A stretch of DNA of 53,111 nt from NCBI RefSeq assembly GCF_001429295.1, contig NZ_LMJL01000007.1, positions 913,054-966,164 of the forward strand, read 5' to 3'. The position numbers were made by a program, and so were the translations under genes. The stretch comes from Flavobacterium sp. Root935. Its GTDB lineage: Bacteria > Bacteroidota > Bacteroidia > Flavobacteriales > Flavobacteriaceae. The notes beneath the pieces were generated by a model. The model ran no database searches. It had not been told where the DNA came from and saw nothing but the letters and a program-made list of their open reading frames with translations. This document shows positions 14,216 through 21,479 of the stretch, in pieces (positions within the stretch are counted from its first letter, which is position 1; each line of letters starts with the position of its first letter).

Positions 14216-15358
14216 TTACAAATCTAAATAAAACAGATCACTTGCAATTCCATCCGTTAAAAATTTTCCTTTTGGAGTTGGTTTTAGAATGTTGTTTTCA
14301 ATGGAAAGCAAATCATCGTTTAAGAATTTTTCAGATTGTTTTTTCAGATAATTCAAATATTCCAAACCAAATTCATTTTCAATTCTTTCTAAAGAAACGC
14401 CCCAAATCGTTCTTAAACCTGTCATAATATATTCATTATAACGATCTGAAATGGTCAGAATTTCTGTTTCAATTGGAAGTTCGTTATTTTGAATCGCTTT
14501 CAAATACAAAGAATTATTCGCAATATTCCAGCCTCTTTTTTCACCGTCATAACTATGCGCGGAAGGTCCGATTCCGATATATTTTTTTCCTAACCAATAA
14601 GCCGAATTGTTTTTGGAAAAATAATTCTCTTTCCCAAAATTCGATAATTCGTAATGAATAAATCCATTTTTTTGGAGCGTTTCAACCAAAATCATAAAAT
14701 GATTTGAAGCGGCTTCATCTTGCGGTTCAGCGATTTTTCCAGTCTGAATTAATTTGCTCAAGGCTGTTTTGGGTTCAACCGTCAATGCATAACTCGAAAT
14801 ATGTGGAATGCCAAAACTCAAAGCCGTTTCGATATTCTGTTTCCACATTTCATCTGTCAATCCAGGAATTCCGTAAATTAAATCGAGTGAAATATTATCA
14901 AAATATTTTGTCGCTTCTTGTAAACATTTTATGGCTTCCACCGAATTATGAGCACGGTTCATCATCTTTAAATCTTCTTCATAAAAAGACTGAATACCAA
15001 TGCTTAATCGGTTTATCGGACTTTTAGATAATTCAAAAATTCGCTCCGCGGACAAATCATCGGGATTAGCTTCAAGTGTAATTTCTGGATTATCTGAGAC
15101 TTTATAGTTTTTATAAACTTCTAAAATTAAAAAATTAATTTCGTCATTGGTCAAAACAGAAGGAGTTCCACCTCCGAAATATATTGTCTCTACTCCCGAG
15201 AATTCGGGATCGTTCTCAAACTCATTTTTACGCATGCCAATTTCTTTGGACAAAGCCAAAACCATTTCATCTTTCTTTTTCATTGAAGTCGAAAAATGAA
15301 AGTCACAATAATGACAAGCCTGTTTGCAAAAAGGAATATGGATGTAGATACCGCTCAT
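14216..15358 (-). CDS. hemW: Radical SAM heme chaperone HemW
   Basis: Protein of 380 residues. The radical SAM cluster motif C-K-Q-A-C-H-Y-C is at 11-18, followed by the family's extra D-F residues. I-Y-F-G-G-G-T-P-S-V is at about 59-68. The C-terminal HemN-like domain ends near the stop. The lack of the longer HemN N-terminus and of its extra cysteine points to HemW, which delivers heme, rather than to coproporphyrinogen dehydrogenase. Residues 50-55 (D-P-E-F-S-G) are encoded by a perfect hairpin TCCCGA-GAAT-TCGGGA. The ATG lies directly before I-Y-I-H-I-P-F-C, so the start is secure. A hairpin repeat separates it from ruvC. Confidence 0.92.
   Translation of the reverse strand: MSGIYIHIPFCKQACHYCDFHFSTSMKKKDEMVLALSKEIGMRKNEFENDPEFSGVETIYFGGGTPSVLTNDEINFLILEVYKNYKVSDNPEITLEANPDDLSAERIFELSKSPINRLSIGIQSFYEEDLKMMNRAHNSVEAIKCLQEATKYFDNISLDLIYGIPGLTDEMWKQNIETALSFGIPHISSYALTVEPKTALSKLIQTGKIAEPQDEAASNHFMILVETLQKNGFIHYELSNFGKENYFSKNNSAYWLGKKYIGIGPSAHSYDGEKRGWNIANNSLYLKAIQNNELPIETEILTISDRYNEYIMTGLRTIWGVSLERIENEFGLEYLNYLKKQSEKFLNDDLLSIENNILKPTPKGKFLTDGIASDLFYLDL
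15194..15209. repeat. TCCCGA hairpin inside hemW
   Basis: TCCCGA-GAAT-TCGGGA at 15194-15209 is a perfect 6-bp stem with a 4-nt loop within codons 50-55. The same stem with the loop GGCT occurs at 53090-53105. Confidence 0.7.
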
Positions 15359-15365
15359 TTTTTTT

Positions 15366-15433
15366 AATTAGATAATGTGCCAATTTGATAATTAGATAAT
15401 GAAAATTAGGTTCGAAGAAATTATCTAATTATC
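15366..15433. repeat. AATTAGATAAT-family hairpin between ruvC and hemW
   Basis: A 14-bp perfect stem: GATAATTAGATAAT at 15387-15400 and its complement at 15420-15433, with a 19-nt loop. The left flank 15366-15400 recurs in inverted orientation at 38829-38863 with 34 of 35 positions identical. The right arm ends at the ruvC stop codon. Confidence 0.88.
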
Positions 15434-15988
15434 TCATTTTCTAATTTTGTCCTCATTTTGTTTCACAAAAGCATCCCAGCCCGAATAACTTTTTCCTGCT
15501 ACGACTTTTCCTGAATTAAAGTGATGACAAACTGCCGCTGCCAAACCGTCGGTTGAATCGAGATTTTTGGGTAATTCTTTTAATCCTAAAAGCTGTTGGA
15601 GCATTTTCGCAACCTGTTCTTTGCTGGCATTTCCGTTTCCGGTAATCGCCATCTTTATCTTTTTAGGTTCATATTCCGTGATTGGAATATCTCTTGAAAG
15701 TCCAGCCGCCATTGCAACACCTTGTGCGCGACCGAGCTTTAACATCGATTGTACATTTTTACCAAAAAAAGGCGCTTCAATCGCAATTTCGTCAGGATGA
15801 TGCGTTTCGATTAATTCGATGGTTCTTTCAAAAATGATTTTTAGTTTTTGGTAATGATTGTCATATTTGGACAATTGCAGTTCGTTTAACTGCAAAAATT
15901 CCATTTTTTTATTGATGACTCTAATTAATCCAAAACCCATAATTGTGGTTCCAGGGTCAATTCCTAATATGATGCGTTCTTTTGTCAA
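15434..15988 (-). CDS. ruvC: Crossover junction endodeoxyribonuclease RuvC
   Basis: Holliday-junction resolvase of 184 residues. The four acidic catalytic residues fall where expected: D11 (G-I-D-P-G-T), E71 (A-I-E-A-P-F-F-G-K-N), and D144 and D147 (L-D-S-T-D-G-L-A-A-A). It acts with RuvAB to cut four-way junctions during recombination repair. The C-terminal codons merge with the neighbouring hairpin repeat. It is divergent from the flippase-like gene at 16094. Confidence 0.95.
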   Translation of the reverse strand: MTKERIILGIDPGTTIMGFGLIRVINKKMEFLQLNELQLSKYDNHYQKLKIIFERTIELIETHHPDEIAIEAPFFGKNVQSMLKLGRAQGVAMAAGLSRDIPITEYEPKKIKMAITGNGNASKEQVAKMLQQLLGLKELPKNLDSTDGLAAAVCHHFNSGKVVAGKSYSGWDAFVKQNEDKIRK

Positions 15989-16035
15989 GAGAGTTTTTGT
16001 TTCAAGTTTGATGTTTCAAGTTTCAGGTTTAGAAA

Positions 16036-16067
16036 ATTGTCACATTTTCTAATTGTCACATTGCCTA
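16036..16067. repeat. 16-nt tandem repeat overlapping a promoter
   Basis: ATTGTCACATTTTCTA (16036-16051) is followed directly by ATTGTCACATTGCCTA (16052-16067), 14 of 16 identical. It is preceded by TTTCAAGTTT-type repeats at 15999-16030. The second copy supplies the TTG -33 element of the promoter at 16061-16089. Confidence 0.8.
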
Positions 16068-16089
16068 ATTTCCAAATTGATTACTTTTG
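16061..16089 (+). promoter_or_regulatory. Promoter giving a likely leaderless transcript
   Basis: TTG at 16061-16063 and TACTTTTG at 16082-16089 are spaced 18 nt apart, a full match to the Flavobacterium consensus TTG-N17-23-TAnnTTTG. The ATG of the downstream gene starts 5 nt after the -7 box. Transcription would therefore begin at or next to the start codon. Confidence 0.7.
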
Positions 16090-16093
16090 CGGC

Positions 16094-17038
16094 ATGATTT
16101 CAATTCCTCACAAAGCTAAGCAATTCCTAGTTCTTCTAATCAAACTTTTGATTGTTGGCGGTGCATTTTATTTTATTTACAATCAGCTGGCCAACAACGA
16201 CAAATTGGACTGGAATAAGTTCATTGTTTTATTTCGAAAAAATCAGTCGGTTTTAGGCATTTCGTTTATATTACTTTTGAGTGTTTTGAATCGCTATTTT
16301 GAGATTCTAAAATGGCAGAATCTCGCCAAAGCAATTTATCAAATCTCGGTTTACGAAGCCACTAAGCAGGTTTTAGCCGCTTTAACGGCAGGAATCTTTA
16401 CACCAAACGGAGTGGGAGAGTACGCTGGAAAAGCTTTGTATTATCCAAAATCGGAAGCTAAAAAAGTTGTTTTTCTAAACTTAATCTGCAACGGAATCCA
16501 AATGATTTTAACGATCATTTTTGGAATTTTTGGCTTACTTTATTTCAATGCACAGTTTAATGTTATTACAACCAAAACAGTCTTAATCTTGTTCGGAGGA
16601 TTTCTGCTAATTCTGATTATTTTATTTTCAATCAAAAAAATAAAAGTCAAAGGATATTCAATTGAAAAACTAATTCATAAAATCAACGAAATTCCAAAGT
16701 CAATTCATAGAAGAAACATCTTTTTAGGCGTTTTAAGATATTTGGTTTTTTCGCACCAATATTACTTTCTGTTTTTAGGTTTTGATGTCGATCTGCCTTA
16801 TTTAACTTTAATGGCAGCAATTACATCTGTATACTTTTTAGCTTCATCATTGCCCACATTTCAGTTTCTGGATTTTGCAGTTAAAGGAAGCGTCGCTATT
16901 TATTTTTTCGGAATTCTTGGCGTTAACGAATGGATTGTCATTTTTATCAGCACTTTAATGTGGTTTTTAAATGTTGTACTGCCAGTAGTTTTAGGAAGTT
17001 ATTTTGTGCTGAATTTTAAAACGAAAACAGCAGCATGA
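16094..17038 (+). CDS. Lysylphosphatidylglycerol synthase TM-region family membrane protein
   Basis: Integral membrane protein of 314 residues with about eight hydrophobic helices, matching the UPF0104/LPG-synthase transmembrane family. Family marks are L-N-R-Y-F-E-I-L-K-W, A-L-T-A-G-I-F-T-P-N-G-V-G-E-Y-A-G-K and the late S-L-P-T-F-Q-F-L-D-F-A-V-K-G-S. It lacks the catalytic aminoacyl-transferase domain of MprF, so a flippase-like or lipid-handling role is more likely than lysine transfer. An in-frame ATG 57 nt earlier lies inside a tandem repeat and is rejected. The ATG at 16094 sits right after a strong promoter. It overlaps the following glycosyltransferase gene by 4 nt, so the two form an operon. 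Confidence 0.8.
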   Translation: MISIPHKAKQFLVLLIKLLIVGGAFYFIYNQLANNDKLDWNKFIVLFRKNQSVLGISFILLLSVLNRYFEILKWQNLAKAIYQISVYEATKQVLAALTAGIFTPNGVGEYAGKALYYPKSEAKKVVFLNLICNGIQMILTIIFGIFGLLYFNAQFNVITTKTVLILFGGFLLILIILFSIKKIKVKGYSIEKLIHKINEIPKSIHRRNIFLGVLRYLVFSHQYYFLFLGFDVDLPYLTLMAAITSVYFLASSLPTFQFLDFAVKGSVAIYFFGILGVNEWIVIFISTLMWFLNVVLPVVLGSYFVLNFKTKTAA

Positions 17039-18138
17039 TTTTTGCTTTGTTTGCCATATTAGCTATTTACATTGTAAACATTAGTTTGCTTATTTATGGT
17101 TTTTTCAAAGTCAAAAAATATCAAAAAAAAGATTTAAAGCCACAGACAAGTTTTACCATAATTGTTCCGTTTCGAAATGAAGAAGAAAACCTGCCAAAGC
17201 TTTTAAATAGCTTTTCGACACTAAATTATCCAACAGATTTATTCGAAGTAATTTTAGTCGATGATAATTCGAAAGAGAAATTTCAAGTCTCAAATTTCGC
17301 ATTTCACATTTCACAAATAAACAATATTCGGGTTTCAAATTCTCCCAAAAAAGATGCGATTACAACCGCAATGTTGCGCGTAAAGACGAATTGGGTAATT
17401 ACCACAGATGCTGATTGTCTTGTTCCAGAAAACTGGCTTTTAACTTTTGATAATTATATTCAGGAAAATAAAGTTTCGATGCTGGCGGGAGCAGTAACGT
17501 ATGAATGTGGAGATTCATTTCTGCATCATTTTCAGCAATTAGATTTGACAAGTTTACAAGGCGCAACAATTGGAAGTTTTGGTTTAAACAAAGGTTTTAT
17601 GTGTAACGGAGCTAATTTTGCGTACACCAAATCATTGTTTGAAAGTTTAAATGGTTTTACTGGAAATGAGACTATTGCAAGTGGAGATGATGTCTTTTTA
17701 CTGCAAAAAGCAATTGAAAAATTTCCAAATGAAGTTCATTACTTAAAAGCTCAAGAAGCCATTGTAACTACAAAACCAACAGAAAGCTGGAAAGCATTAT
17801 TTCATCAAAGAGTGCGCTGGGCTGCCAAAACGAGTTCGTATAAAAGTAATTATGGAAAATTTATGGGATTAGTTGTTTTCTTTGGAAATTTGAGTTTTGT
17901 AATTGCTTTTTTGTTACTTCTCTTCCAAATTTTAAATTATCCGTTTTTTGTTTTATTTGCTTTTTTAAAGTTTATGGTTGATTTTGTTTTGCTTTCAAAA
18001 ACAAATCAGTTTTTAAAGAATACAAGGCTTAAAAGCTTTTTATTGAGTAGTTTGTTTTATCCTTTTTTTAGTACAAGTGTAGCTTTGTATAGCTTATTTG
18101 GTTCGTACGAATGGAAAGACAGGCGTTTTATGAAATAA
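17035..18138 (+). CDS. GT2-family membrane glycosyltransferase
   Basis: Processive-type family 2 glycosyltransferase of 367 residues. It has one N-terminal membrane helix (about 3-25). The GT-A domain carries V-P-F-R-N-E-E-E-N, V-D-D-N-S (about 80-84), T-T-D-A-D-C (about 121-126), S-G-D-D and the acceptor-site motif Q-R-V-R-W. Two to three C-terminal helices follow. Its coupling by a 4-nt overlap to a flippase-like membrane protein suggests a shared envelope-lipid or glycolipid pathway; the product is unknown. A short stretch (17281-17313) of TTTCA-rich units resembles the intergenic repeats at 15999-16030. Confidence 0.85.
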   Translation: MIFALFAILAIYIVNISLLIYGFFKVKKYQKKDLKPQTSFTIIVPFRNEEENLPKLLNSFSTLNYPTDLFEVILVDDNSKEKFQVSNFAFHISQINNIRVSNSPKKDAITTAMLRVKTNWVITTDADCLVPENWLLTFDNYIQENKVSMLAGAVTYECGDSFLHHFQQLDLTSLQGATIGSFGLNKGFMCNGANFAYTKSLFESLNGFTGNETIASGDDVFLLQKAIEKFPNEVHYLKAQEAIVTTKPTESWKALFHQRVRWAAKTSSYKSNYGKFMGLVVFFGNLSFVIAFLLLLFQILNYPFFVLFAFLKFMVDFVLLSKTNQFLKNTRLKSFLLSSLFYPFFSTSVALYSLFGSYEWKDRRFMK

Positions 18139-18158
18139 TTTTATATAAAAGGGTAAAA

Positions 18159-18638
18159 CTATTCCTTTGCTTTCAAAATTACAGGCAGAATAAATTGTGT
18201 TTTTACGGGAATGCCTCGTTTTATAGCTGGATTTACTTTTGGAAAATCAACAAGACGCGCATGCAGAATACTGTCAATTTTTATAGTATCATAGGCAACA
18301 GAATCTTTAGGAAACTGAGGCTCAAACTTCATAGTTGCATTTGGAAAAATTGTTACTTTTACTTCAATAGTGTCCAATTCTGGGTACATAATCGATAAAG
18401 TATCAACATTAAGTTTTTCTTCAATAAGATCAGACATTACATCAAAAAAGCACTGCTGGCGAAGTTTTTTATCGGCTATTTTTTCACAGTTTGAGACAGA
18501 TGGGTATTCGTCTACTTCTTTCCAGTTGATCGATTTCAATTCTTTTTGAAGTAATTCTTTTTCAGACGGAACCTGCTTCTCAAAATATTGACAAGAATTA
18601 AAGATAATACAGATGAAAAAAAGTGAAAACGGCCTCAA
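18159..18638 (-). CDS. Lipoprotein of unknown function, possible TonB-C-like end
   Basis: Protein of 159 residues with a lipoprotein signal ending I-I-F-N-S-C (Cys 16). The mature part is charged, contains three further cysteines (near 50, 64 and 68), and ends with P-A-I-K-R-G-I-P-V-K-T-Q-F-I-L-P-V-I. This end resembles the final strands of TonB C-terminal-like domains, though the domain is short. No enzyme motif was found. It converges on the GT2 gene with only 20 nt between them. Confidence 0.6.
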   Translation of the reverse strand: MRPFSLFFICIIFNSCQYFEKQVPSEKELLQKELKSINWKEVDEYPSVSNCEKIADKKLRQQCFFDVMSDLIEEKLNVDTLSIMYPELDTIEVKVTIFPNATMKFEPQFPKDSVAYDTIKIDSILHARLVDFPKVNPAIKRGIPVKTQFILPVILKAKE

Positions 18639-18792
18639 GATTTTAATGTTGAATGAATAAACAAAAATACAATTATTTTTTTTAGAGATTCTTTCAATTA
18701 CGCGGAATCTTCATATTTTAAAGGTACAATTTTAAAGTTTGTATAGCAAAAAATAAAGTAGTAATTTGTAAGAACAAATTTATCAAAACTAT

Positions 18793-19293
18793 ATGGATTT
18801 ACTTTTAGTTACACTAGGTTTTATATGCATGATTGTTGGCATTTTTGGCAGTTTTCTTCCTGTTTTGCCTGGGTTGTCAAGCTGCTGGGTGGGTTTGCTT
18901 TTGCTATATCTAACCAAAGCAGTAGAAAATAATTATTGGGTTTTAGGAATAACTTTTGTTTTAATGGTAATCATAACAATATTAGATTACGTAATCCCAT
19001 CGCAGGGGACAAAAAAGTTCGGCGGAAGTTCGTATGGAATATGGGGGACAAATATTGGTTTAATTATCGGAATTTTGGCGCCAATTCCTTTTGGATTTAT
19101 CATCGGACCTTTTTTGGGAGCACTTGTCGGAGAATTGTTATACGACTCACAAAATCATAAACGGGCACTAAAAGCGGCAACAGGTTCCTTGCTTGGGTTC
19201 CTTGCTTCGAGCTTTATTAATTTTATGTTTTGTGTAGTCTATTTGGGCATTTTTTTGAGCGTAATGTGGAAATATCGAAACATTTTGTTTTAA
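18793..19293 (+). CDS. DUF456 membrane protein
   Basis: Protein of 166 residues, almost entirely hydrophobic, with about five helices. The family marks G-S-F-L-P-V-L-P-G near the N-terminus, D-Y-V-I-P-S-Q-G-T-K-K-F-G-G-S-S-Y-G-I-W-G-T and G-P-F-L-G-A-L-V-G-E-L-L fit DUF456. The glycine-rich zipper-like repeats suggest tight helix packing. No function is known. It is monocistronic. Confidence 0.85.
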   Translation: MDLLLVTLGFICMIVGIFGSFLPVLPGLSSCWVGLLLLYLTKAVENNYWVLGITFVLMVIITILDYVIPSQGTKKFGGSSYGIWGTNIGLIIGILAPIPFGFIIGPFLGALVGELLYDSQNHKRALKAATGSLLGFLASSFINFMFCVVYLGIFLSVMWKYRNILF

Positions 19294-19571
19294 TTATATA
19301 ACATTTTTCTAGCTTGTGCGTTGCCTTTTATAAAAACATCAAAATTTTCTTAACTTTTTTATCTTTTGTGTTTGAGTTCTAAAGGGTTGTGTTTACAGGT
19401 GTTTACGCATTTTTTATGTTAACATGAGGTTATTATCTATGTAAATTTTTAACTTATTTTTTGGAAATGTTAATTTATTTTATATTTTTATCACAATAAA
19501 CGATAAAAAGCCTCACTTTATCGGTTATTTTGAACAAATTTAAATAATGTTTCTTTAATAAGTTAACGCGT

Positions 19572-20174
19572 ATGACCCCAAACCTACAAATTGAACTTAG
19601 ACGTTTTATTTCATCTAATGTTGTCTCCAAGTTGAACAAGTTTTATTTTGAAAATGATGCCCTTTTAATAAAAGGAATTGATGTCTCGATCGGTACAATT
19701 TTAATGGGACTCTACAACAAAGCCGAAGAATCTGATTTTTATTCTGAAATAGCCTCAATGATAAAAGAAGATTCAACTTTTTACCAAGAAATTGACTTTA
19801 ACGCAGGTAGAATTTTATCAGTTGATGATTGTTACCGTTTAGAAGGAAATTCATTACTTAAAGAATTGTTCTCGAATAAAAAGGGAAGAATTTCAGAAAT
19901 GGTTTCAAACGAAGTCGGTATTAAAAGCGAAACAGCCAGAGAAATACTTAACTTTTCAGCACTGCTTGTAGTTTCCTACTTAAGAAATAATCTTCAATTA
20001 CTAGAAAGTTTAAAATTACTTCTCGAAGACCAAAAAAGAGACATTTTAAACAGTATTCCCCCTGGAATCAAAATCATCCTCGGTTTTTCATCTTACGAAA
20101 CAGTAGAAGATAAAAACCAATCTATCGGAAGATCAATTTTTACCCTTTTCGGACATAATTTCTTTAGTTTCTAA
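19572..20174 (+). CDS. DUF937-like protein
   Basis: Soluble, helix-rich protein of 200 residues. The central part, with G-N-S-L-L-K-E-L-F-S-N-K-K-G-R-I-S-E-M-V-S-N-E-V-G-I and L-N-F-S-A-L-L-V-V-S-Y-L, follows the DUF937 (YidB-like) pattern of a G-S-x-L-x-x-L-F segment, a small helix and a hydrophobic helix. No function is established. Upstream lies a 278-bp AT-rich gap with a CGATAAA / TTTATCG inverted repeat (19501-19507 and 19517-19523), a possible regulator site. Confidence 0.6.
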   Translation: MTPNLQIELRRFISSNVVSKLNKFYFENDALLIKGIDVSIGTILMGLYNKAEESDFYSEIASMIKEDSTFYQEIDFNAGRILSVDDCYRLEGNSLLKELFSNKKGRISEMVSNEVGIKSETAREILNFSALLVVSYLRNNLQLLESLKLLLEDQKRDILNSIPPGIKIILGFSSYETVEDKNQSIGRSIFTLFGHNFFSF

Positions 20175-20182
20175 AATAAAAA

Positions 20183-20209
20183 AATCCCATTTTCAAAGAA
20201 AACAGGATT
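20183..20209. terminator. Weak hairpin between convergent genes
   Basis: An imperfect stem, AATCC and TTTTC paired with GAAAA and GGATT around an AAA loop, lies between the DUF937-like gene and the minus-strand RluB-like gene. On the minus strand it is followed by a T-rich run, so it may end that transcript. Confidence 0.4.
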
Positions 20210-20231
20210 CATTATAACAAAATTTGAAAAA

Positions 20232-21143
20232 CTATTTAGCGTTTTTCAAATTGATGATCTCTTGGTCAGTCAAAAAGCGCCAGTTTCCTCTAGGAAGATT
20301 CTTTTTGGTCAAACCAGCAAATGCAACACGATCAATTCGTAAAACATTATATTCAAAAGACTCAAAAATAGAACGCACCACTTTTACATTCGAAGTACGA
20401 AGTTTAAGTCCGATTTCGCTTTTGGGCTCATTATCAATATAGCTAATTTCCTCAACAAAAACGCGGTGTCCGTCAAGAACCAAACCTTTGCTGATTTTTT
20501 CAAGATCCTCAAACTTTAAGTTTTTGTCTAAAGAAACCTGATAAATTTTAGACGATTTTTGATTTGGTAAAGTAAACTTACGGATCATATCTGTATCGTT
20601 TGTAAATACCAATAAACCAGTCGTATTTTTATCCATTCTTCCGATTGGAGCAATTTTTGCATTTGTAGAACCGCGAACAAGTTCTAGAACGTTACGATAT
20701 TCTTGACCTTCATCCAGAGCTGTCGTAAAGTTTTTAGGTTTGTTTAATAGAATATATTCTTTCTTTTCAGGAGTCAAAGTAACACCGTCAAAGTTTACTA
20801 CATCATTCAATTTTACCAAATATCCCATTTCAGTTACTGGAACACCGTTTACTTTAACGTTTCCAGACTGAATATAAATGTCAGCATCACGACGCGAACA
20901 AATACCAGAATTCGAGATGTATTTGTTTAAACGAATTTCATCTGAAGCCTTTTGTCTTTTCGGAGCCTGATTTTGTTTTTTTACTTTTTCTTCCGCAGCA
21001 GCATTAGCGGCTTTAACCTCCGGTTTCACTTTTTTCGGCCCTTGCGCACGTTTCGCCATAGGAGGTTTTGGCTTACTAGAGTTTGATCTTGAGCTGTTTG
21101 GTCTAGATCCGCCTCTTTTATTATTGCCTTCCTTGTTGTTCAT
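20232..21143 (-). CDS. Pseudouridine synthase, RsuA/RluB family
   Basis: Protein of 303 residues. The first 65 or so are low-complexity and basic (S, N, K, P, A-rich), a common extension in Bacteroidetes RluB-like proteins. An S4 RNA-binding domain follows (about 70-130, R-L-N-K-Y-I-S-N-S-G-I-C-S-R-R-D-A-D). The catalytic domain carries P-I-G-R-M-D-K-N-T-T-G-L-L with the catalytic Asp. It isomerises a uridine in rRNA, most likely 23S as for RluB, although RsuA or RluF specificity cannot be excluded. A -7 box lies 19 nt upstream. Confidence 0.88.
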   Translation of the reverse strand: MNNKEGNNKRGGSRPNSSRSNSSKPKPPMAKRAQGPKKVKPEVKAANAAAEEKVKKQNQAPKRQKASDEIRLNKYISNSGICSRRDADIYIQSGNVKVNGVPVTEMGYLVKLNDVVNFDGVTLTPEKKEYILLNKPKNFTTALDEGQEYRNVLELVRGSTNAKIAPIGRMDKNTTGLLVFTNDTDMIRKFTLPNQKSSKIYQVSLDKNLKFEDLEKISKGLVLDGHRVFVEEISYIDNEPKSEIGLKLRTSNVKVVRSIFESFEYNVLRIDRVAFAGLTKKNLPRGNWRFLTDQEIINLKNAK

Positions 21144-21161
21144 AAAATCATTAATTTGTGC

Positions 21162-21169
21162 AAAGATAG
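21162..21169 (-). promoter_or_regulatory. -7 box of the RluB-like gene
   Basis: On the minus strand this reads TATCTTTG, an exact match to TAnnTTTG, 19 nt before the ATG. The -33 TTG at standard spacing is missing. The mvaD gene has the same box in the same AAACTATCTTTGC context at 25608-25615. Confidence 0.5.
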
Positions 21170-21272
21170 TTTTTTCCTGCTAATAAATCTTAAGTTCAAT
21201 GTTCTTAGATTAATAGCAATAAATTTTAAGAAGTAAGGAGCATCACAATTTGCTTTTTTTCAGGCATTATTT

Positions 21273-21343
21273 CCCGCTTTCCGTTCCAATTTTTTATTTT
21301 TTAAAGAAAAAAATAAAAAGATTTCCACTTCAATCGGGGCTAG
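21273..21343. repeat. Long hairpin element with CCCGCTTTCCGTTCCAA arm
   Basis: The left arm CCCGCTTTCCGTTCCAA (21273-21289) and right arm TTTCCACTTCAATCGGGG enclose a 13-bp T-rich/A-rich stem (21290-21302 and 21307-21319). The outer arms pair only partly (CCCG/CGGG end). I recall similar arms from other Flavobacterium intergenic regions, but this is unverified. Confidence 0.6.
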
Positions 21344-21394
21344 ATTTCAAACAATTGGCTTCTTTTAAATATTTTGGAATAAGTTGTTGCACAA

Positions 21395-21472
21395 AGGTTC
21401 GCAAAGTTTACACAGATCAACCCAAAAAATATTCGTGAATCTCTGTGAAACTCTTGGTGTATCTCAGTGGAA
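21395..21472. repeat. CACAAAGG / CTCTGTGAA repeat element
   Basis: A left arm of CACAAAGG, TTCGCAAAG and TTTACACAGAT units and a right arm of ATCTCTGTGAAA, CTCTTGGTG and TATCTCAGTGG units face each other around 21436. The pairing is imperfect (TTTACACAGA with TCTGTGAAA). It lies at the 3' end of the UbiA-type gene. Confidence 0.5.
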
Positions 21473-21479
21473 TAAAAAA

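Larger units (their letters stand above)
21144..21479. other. 336-bp gap: promoter box, large hairpin element, CACAGA repeat
   Basis: No credible gene is seen. From left to right it holds the -7 box of the RluB-like gene (21162-21169), a hairpin element with conserved-looking arms (21273-21343), and a repeat stretch at 21395-21472 with CACAAAGG, CGCAAAG, ACACAGAT and CTCTGTGAA units. Confidence 0.7.

Noticed and set aside
14704..15027. A 107-codon plus-strand reading frame opposite hemW
   Set aside because: It overlaps a conserved radical SAM gene on the other strand and resembles no family; treated as chance.
16037..16093. Upstream ATG adding 19 residues to the LPG-synthase-like protein
   Set aside because: The added part reads a tandem repeat and the promoter; the ATG at 16094 follows a full promoter.
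21250..21438. A 62-codon reading frame in the gap before the UbiA-type gene
   Set aside because: It runs across a hairpin element and a repeat stretch, and the product is what the repeat would encode in any frame.
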